NCBI GenBank assembly: GCA_964480365.1
Contig: CAYZPM010000005.1
Span: forward strand, 62,001-126,000
Direction of reading: 5' to 3'
Origin: CAIQPV01 sp964480365
GTDB lineage: Bacteria; Pseudomonadota; Gammaproteobacteria; Burkholderiales; Gallionellaceae
DNA: 64,000 bases
The translations under genes were made by a program, and so were the position numbers. The notes under the pieces were generated by a model. That model was given only the letters and a program-made list of their open reading frames with translations. It was not told the DNA's origin and did not search any database. This document shows, piece after piece, positions 44,103 through 51,492 of the stretch (position 1 is the stretch's first letter; every line of letters starts with the position of its first letter).

Positions 44103-44936
44103 ATGAATACCATGCACGAAATAAAACCCGGTCAGTCCATCGAGTTGCTGAAGGAGTTGCATATCCTCACCCGCGACGGCAAGATGAATCAGGACTCGCG
44201 GCGCAAGCTCAAGCAGGTGTATCACCTCTATCAATTCATTGAGCCGCTGCTGCAAGAAATTCAACGACATCACCCTGATATCAATTTGGTGGATCATGGG
44301 GCAGGAAAGTCATATCTGGGCTTCATCCTGTATGACCTGTTCTTCAAGTCGTTGCAGGGTGATTCACACATCACCGGCATTGAAACGCGCGAGGAACTGG
44401 TTGCGCACTCGCGCGAACTCGCGTCACGTCTGGGTTTCGGTGGCATGTCATTTTTAAATCTATCTGTTGCGGAATCCATCGAATCCGATAAATTACCCGC
44501 CAGGGTGGATGTGGTCACCGCGCTGCATGCCTGCGATACCGCCACCGACGATGCTATTCACTTTGCGCTGAAGAAGCAGGCGCAACTCATCGTGCTGGCA
44601 CCCTGTTGCCAGGCCGAAGTGGCAGCAGTGTTGCGCAAGAACAAAGGCAAGCAACTGGCAAAAAATTCACTGACCGAACTCTGGCGCCACCCTATCCACA
44701 CCCGCGAATTCGGTAGCCACGTTACTAACGTGTTGCGTTGCCTGCAACTGGAAGCGCACGGCTACCAGGTGACGGTGACCGAGTTGGTAGGATGGGAACA
44801 TTCGATGAAAAACGAACTCATCATCGCAAGCTACAAAAACCTGCCGCGCCAGCGTGCGGCAGAGCGGTTGAATGAAGTGCTGCAAACTTTGGGCCTGGAA
44901 GAAATGGGCGGGCGTTTTTTTGCGGTGATGAATTGA
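44103..44936 (+). CDS. SAM-dependent methyltransferase-like protein
   Basis: A 277-residue protein of the Methyltransf_32 type: the SAM site reads INLVDHGAGKSYLGFILYDLF, followed by ITGIETREELVAHSRELA and VDVVTALHACDTATDDAIHFAL, and a conserved Cys pair in IVLAPCCQAEVAAVL. Related proteins (GSTCD-like) are poorly characterised; the substrate may be RNA or protein. An ATG at 44112 and a GTG at 44094 are alternative starts; AGGA lies upstream. No operon partner. Confidence 0.8.
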   Translation: MNTMHEIKPGQSIELLKELHILTRDGKMNQDSRRKLKQVYHLYQFIEPLLQEIQRHHPDINLVDHGAGKSYLGFILYDLFFKSLQGDSHITGIETREELVAHSRELASRLGFGGMSFLNLSVAESIESDKLPARVDVVTALHACDTATDDAIHFALKKQAQLIVLAPCCQAEVAAVLRKNKGKQLAKNSLTELWRHPIHTREFGSHVTNVLRCLQLEAHGYQVTVTELVGWEHSMKNELIIASYKNLPRQRAAERLNEVLQTLGLEEMGGRFFAVMN

Positions 44937-44953
44937 GATATCGATAGACATGT

Positions 44954-45778
44954 TTAATGATCGGCTGAGCGCGCGCGCAAGTCACTTAATTTACTGGCCA
45001 AAGTGGCGGGCGATAGCTCACCCAAGCGGGCATCGGCCAAGCGTCCTTTTGCATCGTAGAAAAGCGTAATTGGCAAAGCCGTAGAACCGATTTCATTGGC
45101 AATCTCAGTGTTCGAGTCGAGCAAAACATTGGCAATGCTTAATTCCCCGCTGTTTAAGTAGTGCTGGACTGTCGTTCCATCTTCACCCTGGTTAACGAAA
45201 ACAAACGTCACCTCCGTTTCATTGTGTTGCGCAACGGCGAGAACTGGCATTTCTCGCCGACACGGGGGACACCAACTTGCCCACAGATTTACTACCATTG
45301 GCTTGCCCTTTGCCAACGCAGCGAGATTGGTCGGTTTCCCTGCAAGCGTCCTCAAAGTCACAGATGGCCAAGTCGTCTGGCTTACCATTCTCAACATGCC
45401 TGCCCCACCTGACATATCCCAAGCAAACGCTCCCGCCATTAGTCCCAAAGCCAGCGGTTTACGCAATTCAGGTCTTTGCCAGCCTCGCCAGATAGCCACC
45501 GTCATTCCGGCTACTAAGCCTATCCATGGTGTGAAGCCACCGTCACGGATGTCGAAAATGGACCACGGCGCATGAATGTAGTCATTAAACCAGATCGCAA
45601 CGAATGTAATGCGAGATACAAGCAGTGCGACCAACACCATATCGATTAAGATATTGCCTATTCCTGCCCTCTGAGGTCGTCCGACCAAATGACCGACCCC
45701 TGCCGCAATCAGCAGGGCCATTATCATCAGCAAAATGGGGGTAGGTAAGTGGAGTGGGCCAAGATTCACTGTCAGCAT
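44954..45778 (-). CDS. Membrane thiol-disulfide protein: multi-helix domain plus TlpA-like thioredoxin
   Basis: A 274-residue inner-membrane protein. The first half has about four helices (residues 10-130), recalling a shortened prolipoprotein diacylglyceryl transferase-like or DsbD-like membrane part. The second half is a periplasmic thioredoxin fold with active site NLWASWCPPCRREMPVLA and the cis-Pro segment STALPITLFYDAKGRL. It probably reduces or protects thiols of exported proteins; whether the membrane half passes electrons is not clear because no Cys pair is seen there. It is convergent with the methyltransferase gene. Confidence 0.85.
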   Translation of the reverse strand: MLTVNLGPLHLPTPILLMIMALLIAAGVGHLVGRPQRAGIGNILIDMVLVALLVSRITFVAIWFNDYIHAPWSIFDIRDGGFTPWIGLVAGMTVAIWRGWQRPELRKPLALGLMAGAFAWDMSGGAGMLRMVSQTTWPSVTLRTLAGKPTNLAALAKGKPMVVNLWASWCPPCRREMPVLAVAQHNETEVTFVFVNQGEDGTTVQHYLNSGELSIANVLLDSNTEIANEIGSTALPITLFYDAKGRLADARLGELSPATLASKLSDLRARSADH

Positions 45779-45820
45779 ACTCAGCCTTCTATGGATGGAT
45801 CACGGCGTAAGTTGCAAGCC

Positions 45821-45847
45821 GATATTTAAAATATAACATTAAATATC
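45821..45847. repeat. AT-rich inverted repeat upstream of the membrane thioredoxin gene
   Basis: GATATTTAA and TTAAATATC form a perfect 9-bp inverted repeat with a 9-nt AT-rich spacer, 43 bp before the start codon of the minus-strand gene. Possible operator; otherwise nothing is seen between 45779 and 46053. Confidence 0.35.
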
Positions 45848-46053
45848 CAAGTCTTTACTACTGCCGACAAGGCATTTTGTACAAGGCAAATTCTATTCTT
45901 GGCCGCCTCTCGCGTCGAGCGATAAAAACCATTGCTCAGTACCCGTTTAAGTTGTATGTTTATGCCTTGGATGTCTTGCATCAGGCAATAACCCGGCAAA
46001 TAATGGTTGTAGATATTTGCATTAATTCGTGTTTCGATAAGGGAGTCTTCTCC

Positions 46054-46755
46054 ATGTTAAAAATAACATTGCTTTGCTTTGTTGCTACGCTTTTTATATC
46101 GCCTGCTTTCGCACAGGTTAATAAGTGGGTAGATTCAAACGGACAAACCCACTATGGCGATACACCTGACGATATCGACGCTGCAACGGTTGAAACCCCA
46201 AAGCAAGCTGCCGATCAGGCAGATTACAGAAATAACCCTGGTGCAAGTGCAGAAGCCACTCTGAATAATGATCAACCTGAACCTGCCCCTGTGGACGCTG
46301 AAAAGGAAGTTGTCCAACAACCGGGTGAAGACTTCCATCATTTTGAAGAGCGCCACCATATTTGGGAAGAGCACCACCGTGCTTGGGAAGAGGGCCATCA
46401 TGCTTGGGAAGAGCGCCACCGGGCTTGGGAAAAACGCCACCGCTTCACTGAAGAGTACCGTCGTGCTGAAGAACACCGTCGTGTTGAAGAACATCATGAT
46501 GCACGTCGTGATGAACATCGTGATAATCAGCATCAAGAGAAAAACGCTGGGAGAACAGCGCAAGGTTTCCCCAATAAAGTTACAGGTGTTCGAGTGCCGA
46601 CCACTAACCATCCAGCGCCAGTCACCAACCATCCAGCGCTAGCTACTAACCGCCCAGCGCCATCTGCTAACAACACTGCGCCAGCCGTTAACCATCCAGC
46701 ACCTGCTGCCAACCATCCAGCGTCCTCCCAGAAGAAAGAAAAAGAAAAAGATTGA
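46054..46755 (+). CDS. DUF4124-domain exported protein with His/Glu/Trp and Asn-His-Pro repeats
   Basis: A 233-residue exported protein: signal peptide (about 1-20, ending SPAFA), a DUF4124 domain (NKWVDSNGQTHYGDTPDD), then about 60 residues of imperfect WEERHRAWEE-type repeats rich in His, Glu, Trp and Arg, and a tail of about seven NHPAP repeats. The first repeat should form a charged helix able to bind metal or nucleic acid; the Pro-rich tail is extended. The ATG at 46054 is set by the signal peptide. Function unknown. Confidence 0.75.
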   Translation: MLKITLLCFVATLFISPAFAQVNKWVDSNGQTHYGDTPDDIDAATVETPKQAADQADYRNNPGASAEATLNNDQPEPAPVDAEKEVVQQPGEDFHHFEERHHIWEEHHRAWEEGHHAWEERHRAWEKRHRFTEEYRRAEEHRRVEEHHDARRDEHRDNQHQEKNAGRTAQGFPNKVTGVRVPTTNHPAPVTNHPALATNRPAPSANNTAPAVNHPAPAANHPASSQKKEKEKD

Positions 46756-47087
46756 GCGTATGGAGATGATTGCGCGGTGGAGCGGATCGAAAGGCGCCTG
46801 AGGCAACGTTCTTGTTGTACCAAAGACAGGCAATCCGCATCCAACCTTCGGTTGAGCGGAATTGATACCGCCGTGCCATCAGTTTACGCCATCTCAAGTG
46901 CTGAAAGACCTTCGAGTCACCACCGCTAATGCATCGCAAATCAAAAAAATATTTTCTAATACAAAGTGGACATACTGTGCTTACTTGGCTGTATTAGAGT
47001 AGTAGCCGCGTCTCCCTTGGGTCACCAATCTAAAGCAAGAAAGTCTTTCATTGACCTTAAAGCTCCAAGATGAGTGATTCTCTTAAG
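46756..47087. other. Intergenic region, possible small RNA
   Basis: No convincing protein gene. It becomes AT-rich around 46940-46980 and ends in an intrinsic terminator that no nearby gene needs, so a short transcript could be made here. No clear promoter could be fixed. Confidence 0.3.
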
Positions 47088-47117
47088 TCGCCCGCCAACT
47101 GGTGGGCGATCCTTTTT
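47088..47117 (+). terminator. Orphan intrinsic terminator
   Basis: TCGCCCGCCA pairs with TGGTGGGCGA (one G-T pair) and is followed by TCCTTTTT. It lies 333 bp after the DUF4124 gene and about 115 bp before the next start codon. Confidence 0.7.
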
Positions 47118-47233
47118 AAAGGGCAAGAATTTACCAGGGGTAGCTGTGACGGAAATTGCCGGTGAGTCTATAACGTATTGCTTTGTGGAAAATCTGTAAA
47201 AAGCCGACGCGCCATGAATTAAGGAGAATGATT

Positions 47234-47560
47234 ATGACTTCAAAGTTACAAATTGTATGTGCAGCCGCAATGCTGTGCATTTCAATTCCAGCTCTGGCAG
47301 ATAACGATAGCAGCAGCTTGTCAAATGCCAGCAGTAGTTATCAAGGGTCTGGCTTTAATAGTGGCCAGCAGCAAGGAGGTAATGGTCAACAACAAGATGG
47401 CGGGCACCATCATGGCGGACATCACCATGGAGATAGCAACGGTAATTCCAACCAACAAGGCTCTAATGGTGGAGGCAACCAACAAGGTTCTACCGGGAGT
47501 GGCAACCAACAGGGTTCTAATGGAGGCGGCAACCAACAAGTTTCTAATAATGGGAACTAG
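47234..47560 (+). CDS. Small exported Gly/Gln/His-rich repeat protein
   Basis: A 108-residue protein with a signal peptide (about 1-23, ending PALA). The mature part is nearly all low complexity: a Ser/Gln/Gly stretch, a His cluster (GGHHHGGHHHGDSNG) and four tandem GGGNQQGS units. The ATG at 47234 has AAGGAG at correct spacing; an in-frame ATG two codons earlier is too close to it. The His cluster suggests metal binding, but there is no direct evidence. It neighbours another His-rich exported protein. Confidence 0.65.
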   Translation: MTSKLQIVCAAAMLCISIPALADNDSSSLSNASSSYQGSGFNSGQQQGGNGQQQDGGHHHGGHHHGDSNGNSNQQGSNGGGNQQGSTGSGNQQGSNGGGNQQVSNNGN

Positions 47561-47691
47561 AGCAGAACCATTGCTTATCGCAAGCGTTCCCTCGAAAATT
47601 TTGAGGTATTAAACCGCTCTAGGCATCGCAGATATCTGGTTTATCCAACGAGTTGATTTCCATATCTGGGCGACGATCCGGGCGATTTGCC

Positions 47692-50115
47692 ATGAAAAAA
47701 GAAAAAGCCAAATCAAACAAGAAAGCAGTCTCTCACGAGGGGAGTAGTCCCACTCATCAGGAAATCAATGCAGTGGTGACGTTGTTCACCGAGGGGCGAT
47801 ACATGGAAGCGGCACCTCTGGCTCTGGCGATGACGAGGCGCTTTCCTCTGCACGGATTTAGCTGGACGGTATTGGGTACGGTACTCATGCTATTGGGGCG
47901 CCGCGAGGAAGCGCTGGAGCCCATGCAAAAGGCGGCAGCACTGTCGCCAGACAATGCTGATGCGCACAATAACCTCGGCATGACCCTCAGGGATTTTGGC
48001 CGATTAAAGGAGGCCGAGGCCAGCTTCTTGTGCGCTCTACGGATCAAGCCGGATAACGCCGAGGCGCAAAATAACCTGGGCATTACCCGTCTGGATATGG
48101 GGCGCGTGCAAGAGGCCGAGGACTGCTTCATTCATGCACTACAACTCAAGCCGGATTATGCTGAGGCCCAAAATAATCTGGGCATTACCCTCCGGGATCA
48201 GGGTCGCCTGGATGAAGCAGAGGCCAGTTACCGGCGTGCGCTACAAATCAAGCCGGATAGCGCCGAGGCACACAATAATCTGGGCATTACTCTTCTGGAT
48301 GTGGGGCGCTTGGAAGAGGCAGAGGACTGCTTCTTTCATGCACTACAACTCAAGCCGGATTACGCCGAGGCGCACAATAACTTGGGCATTGCCCTCCGGG
48401 ATCAGGGCAGCTTGGAAGAGGCCCTGGCAAGTTACCGACGCGCGCTGCAGCTTAAACCGGATTATGCCGAGGCACATTACAATCTGGGCATTTCTCTCCG
48501 GGATATGGGCTGCTTGGATGAGGCCGAGGGCTGCTTCCTTCGTGCACTACAACTCAAGCCGGATTACGCAGAGGCGCATAATAATCTTGGCGCCACCCTG
48601 CGTGATATGGGCCGCCTGAATGAAGCAGAGGCCAGTTACCGGCGCGTGTTGGCGATCAGTCCGGAATCTGCCGATGTACATTACAACCTGGGAATTATTC
48701 TCCGGGACATGGGCAGGTTAAATGAGGCAGAAACCAGTTACCGGCATGCTATAGAGGTCAGGCCAGATTATGCTGATGCGCATAACAATCTGGGTGTCAC
48801 CCTTCATGATCTGGGCCGGTTGACCGAGGCCGAGGCCAGTTACCGGCGCGCGATAGAGATCAAACCGGATTATGCTGAGGCGCACAACAATCTGGGAAAT
48901 ACGCTCCTTGATCTGAGCCGCTTAGATGAGGCCGAGGCCAGTTACCGGCGGGCGATAGAAATCAAGCCGAATCTCGCTGAGGTGCACAGCAATTTGGGCA
49001 GCGCCCTCATGGCGCTCGGCAAAATGGGCGATGCTGAAAAATCCCTGGACAAGGCAATAGAGCTGGCCCCCGGCGAGGCAAGGCCATTATCCACGGCACT
49101 CTTGTATATCCAATACCGGCAGGAGGACCCCCGTTTCAATCAACTCGAAGCAGTTTACGCCCGGCGCGAATCATTGCCGCTGGAAGATCGAATCAAGCTG
49201 AATTTCGCCATGGGCAAAGCCATGGAAAGCATTGGTCAATACGATCGATCATTCAGCGCATATGAAGAAGGAAACCGGCTCCACTATCAGGGACATCCTT
49301 TCGATGAAGCCAGTGAGGAACGTTTTCTGGAAAATACATGCAGCTTTTTCACCTCCGACCTGTTCAAGGAATGCGCCACCCTTGCAAAGACCCTGCCCCC
49401 CATTCAAGATGAACGGGTGCCGATATTTATCGTGGGCATGCTGCGCTCCGGCTCAACACTCATTGAACAAATTCTTTCTAGCCACCCAGCCATTTTCGGT
49501 GCGGGAGAGCACTCAACATTCAAAGAAACGCTTCTCCTCCGCGATTCGATAAAAGGTGAAGACGATTTATTAACATTGCGCAAACTTGGGCAGGTATACC
49601 TTGAACGAGCTTGGAAACTAGCGCCGGAAGCGCGTTATATTACCGACAAGCTGCCAGCTAACTATTGCCATTTGGGTCTGATCCATCTGATGTTGCCCAA
49701 CGCGAAAATTATCCATTCCATGCGCGATCCGATGGATACCTGCTTTTCCTGCTACGCTCTGCGCTTCACTCGCGGTCACGAATATAGCTATGATCTTGGA
49801 ACGCTGGGAAGGCAGTATCTGCGCTACCGGAAACTGATTCAGCATTGGCACAACGTTCTACCACCCGGACGGATACTCGACGTGCGCTATGAAGATAACG
49901 TTGTCAACCCCGAGCACGAGGCGAGACGCCTGCTGGATTATCTGGGGCTGCCATGGGATCCGGCGTGCCTCAAGTTCCATGAAAACAGCCGGGCTGTCCA
50001 CACGGCCAGCGTTACCCAAGTACGCCTTCCCATCTATTCGAGTTCTGTGGCTCGCTGGAAGCATTTCGAGAAGCACTTGGCCCCTTTGCTTGAGACCATT
50101 AAGCCGAGATACTAG
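47692..50115 (+). CDS. TPR-repeat sulfotransferase
   Basis: An 807-residue protein. After a Lys-rich start and an initial helical region, about twelve tandem 34-residue TPR units (about 70-485) repeat the pattern KPDYAEAHNNLGITLRD.GRL.EAEASYRRAL. A sulfotransferase domain follows (about 575-807): the PAPS 5'-phosphosulfate site VPIFIVGMLRSGSTLIEQIL and the 3'-phosphate region IIHSMRDPMDTCFSCYALRF. It would transfer sulfate to a protein or glycan held by the TPR solenoid, as in related tyrosine- or polysaccharide-acting enzymes. The repeats are also similar at DNA level, so the copy number may vary. ATG 47692 is chosen over an upstream TTG at 47653. Confidence 0.88.
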   Translation: MKKEKAKSNKKAVSHEGSSPTHQEINAVVTLFTEGRYMEAAPLALAMTRRFPLHGFSWTVLGTVLMLLGRREEALEPMQKAAALSPDNADAHNNLGMTLRDFGRLKEAEASFLCALRIKPDNAEAQNNLGITRLDMGRVQEAEDCFIHALQLKPDYAEAQNNLGITLRDQGRLDEAEASYRRALQIKPDSAEAHNNLGITLLDVGRLEEAEDCFFHALQLKPDYAEAHNNLGIALRDQGSLEEALASYRRALQLKPDYAEAHYNLGISLRDMGCLDEAEGCFLRALQLKPDYAEAHNNLGATLRDMGRLNEAEASYRRVLAISPESADVHYNLGIILRDMGRLNEAETSYRHAIEVRPDYADAHNNLGVTLHDLGRLTEAEASYRRAIEIKPDYAEAHNNLGNTLLDLSRLDEAEASYRRAIEIKPNLAEVHSNLGSALMALGKMGDAEKSLDKAIELAPGEARPLSTALLYIQYRQEDPRFNQLEAVYARRESLPLEDRIKLNFAMGKAMESIGQYDRSFSAYEEGNRLHYQGHPFDEASEERFLENTCSFFTSDLFKECATLAKTLPPIQDERVPIFIVGMLRSGSTLIEQILSSHPAIFGAGEHSTFKETLLLRDSIKGEDDLLTLRKLGQVYLERAWKLAPEARYITDKLPANYCHLGLIHLMLPNAKIIHSMRDPMDTCFSCYALRFTRGHEYSYDLGTLGRQYLRYRKLIQHWHNVLPPGRILDVRYEDNVVNPEHEARRLLDYLGLPWDPACLKFHENSRAVHTASVTQVRLPIYSSSVARWKHFEKHLAPLLETIKPRY

Positions 50116-50199
50116 ATGAAACTCGCTCAGAATTTATTATGGAACAAGAAACGTGTAGTATGTCAGACATTAGATTAGATGAATCTGCTTCGGTTTAAC

Positions 50200-50547
50200 A
50201 TGAAACTTCCAAATGGAGCGAGTGCAGTTGTTGACATAGAAAAGTTGCGGAACTACTGTTTGTCCTCGCAACATCCTGAAGGACGCCATAAGGCGAGAGT
50301 TTTCTTGTCTGCGCTGGGAATGACATCCACTGATGCGGGCAAGTTGCGTGAGATTTTGCTATCCGCAGCGTCAGTGAATAACGAGGTTTCCATGACGGGC
50401 GCTGACAAATATGGTTGCCGCTATTCGTTGGATACTGTTGTAACTTGGGGTAGTCGCGAAGCGCTTGTTAAGAGCGCATGGATTATCAAGACAGGGGAAG
50501 AATTTCCTCGATTAGTCAGTTGTTATGTATTGCGAGGCGCCGAATGA
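50200..50547 (+). CDS. DUF6883-like protein, coupled to DUF4926-like gene
   Basis: A 115-residue protein starting MKLPNGASAVVDIEKLRNYC, with HPEGRHKARVFLSALGM, a central DKYGCRYSLDTVVTW and the C-terminal KSAWIIKTGEEFPRLVSCYVL. This matches the pattern of DUF6883 domains, small folds also found at the ends of polymorphic toxins. The stop overlaps the start of the next gene by 4 bp (ATGA), so the two products are made together. A toxin or immunity role is only inference from the pairing. An ATG at 50179 is an alternative start. Confidence 0.7.
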   Translation: MKLPNGASAVVDIEKLRNYCLSSQHPEGRHKARVFLSALGMTSTDAGKLREILLSAASVNNEVSMTGADKYGCRYSLDTVVTWGSREALVKSAWIIKTGEEFPRLVSCYVLRGAE

Positions 50548-50753
50548 AAACATTAGAAGTTGTCGCACTGATCAATGAGGTTCCAGAAAAACATCTTCGC
50601 CGTGGTCAAGTTGGTACGGTGGTGGAAATGCTTGCTCCGGGTATGGTGGAAGTTGAATTCTCCGATCTGGATGGAAATACCTACGCCATGTGCGCAGTGC
50701 CTGAAAATAATCTGCTGGTTTTGCATCACATCCCAGACGCAATCGCAGCCTAG
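50544..50753 (+). CDS. DUF4926-like small protein
   Basis: A 69-residue protein: MKTLEVVALINEVPEKHLRR, GQVGTVVEMLAPGMVEVEFSDLDG and TYAMCAVPENNLLVLH. The small beta-barrel pattern with GQ.GTVVE and a VEVEF strand matches the DUF4926 family, often encoded directly beside DUF6883-type or similar small proteins. Translationally coupled to the upstream gene. Likely partner or antidote of that protein, but unproven. Confidence 0.72.
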   Translation: MKTLEVVALINEVPEKHLRRGQVGTVVEMLAPGMVEVEFSDLDGNTYAMCAVPENNLLVLHHIPDAIAA

Positions 50754-51045
50754 TGACTCAAATCCCGTGCGGGACTCGGTAGTGCATCGTTGTGCGTTGT
50801 AGTGCATAGTTGCAACGGCCAGCCCTAAATGCAGTTAATAACATCAATATGTTACGCCATAAAAGTTGCCTTGTGACGATTGAGTCGAGCGGTTGGTTGA
50901 TGCGTTAGGTGTTTCTGCGGCTGGATGCTACTAACCTCAGAAGAACATTCACAAAACTCCGAACACCAGGTGGTGCCTTGGGGCATTTTGGCAGCGGGTT
51001 TGCAAGCATTTTTGGCGGTGGGTTTCACAATCATTACTCATAGAC
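50754..51045. other. Intergenic region before rpsO
   Basis: Contains two close direct repeats of GTAGTGCAT (near 50780 and 50800). No gene is supported; a short minus-strand frame (50852-51034) has no protein-like pattern. Confidence 0.35.
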
Positions 51046-51075
51046 TTGAGCAACACCCCCATTCGAGAGTAGAAT
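51046..51075 (+). promoter_or_regulatory. Promoter of rpsO-pnp
   Basis: TTGAGC (51046-51051), 18-bp spacer, TAGAAT (51070-51075), with a start point near 51082, about 25 bp before the rpsO ATG. Confidence 0.55.
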
Positions 51076-51106
51076 GCGGCACTTTTTAGTGGAGAGTTTA
51101 AAGATT

Positions 51107-51376
51107 ATGACTTTTACGGCAGCGCAAAAAGCGCAAATTGTGACTGATTATCAACGCGTCAAGGGCGACACCGGTTCACCCGAAGTGCAGGTCGCACTGA
51201 TGACCGCACGCATTAACTACCTGACCGGGCATTTCAAGGAACACATTAAGGATCACCATTCCCGTCGCGGATTGCTGCGTCTGGTGAGTCGCCGCCGCAA
51301 GTTGCTGGATTATCTCAAGGGCAAGAATGAGGACAGTTACCGCGCGCTGATTCAGCGTCTGGAATTACGCAAGTAA
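51107..51376 (+). CDS. rpsO: 30S ribosomal protein S15
   Basis: Small-subunit protein of 89 residues that binds 16S rRNA and forms bridge B4 with the large subunit. The sequence is a full-length S15: GDTGSPEVQVALMTARINYL, HFKEHIKDHHSRRGLLRLVS and RRKLLDYLK. Start ATG 51107 gives the normal length; an ATG-type extension to 51074 overlaps the promoter. As in most proteobacteria it is followed by pnp, with a terminator between. Confidence 0.97.
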   Translation: MTFTAAQKAQIVTDYQRVKGDTGSPEVQVALMTARINYLTGHFKEHIKDHHSRRGLLRLVSRRRKLLDYLKGKNEDSYRALIQRLELRK

Positions 51377-51390
51377 GCAACATATCGAGT

Positions 51391-51418
51391 GGGTCGCGGA
51401 TGCGGCCCATTTTGTTTT
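51391..51418 (+). terminator. Terminator or attenuator between rpsO and pnp
   Basis: GGGTCGC, loop GGAT, GCGGCCC, followed by ATTTTGTTTT, 14 bp after the rpsO stop. Confidence 0.7.
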
Positions 51419-51492
51419 AAGTTAAGTATTGTGTTTATCCCACTGATCATGGCGCATCGGCGCGTCATGTTATGTACAAAGAGAGGCTAACC

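Noticed and set aside
47900..49000. Regular 102-bp repeats that might suggest a CRISPR or satellite array
   Set aside because: They encode in-frame 34-residue TPR units with no unique spacers.
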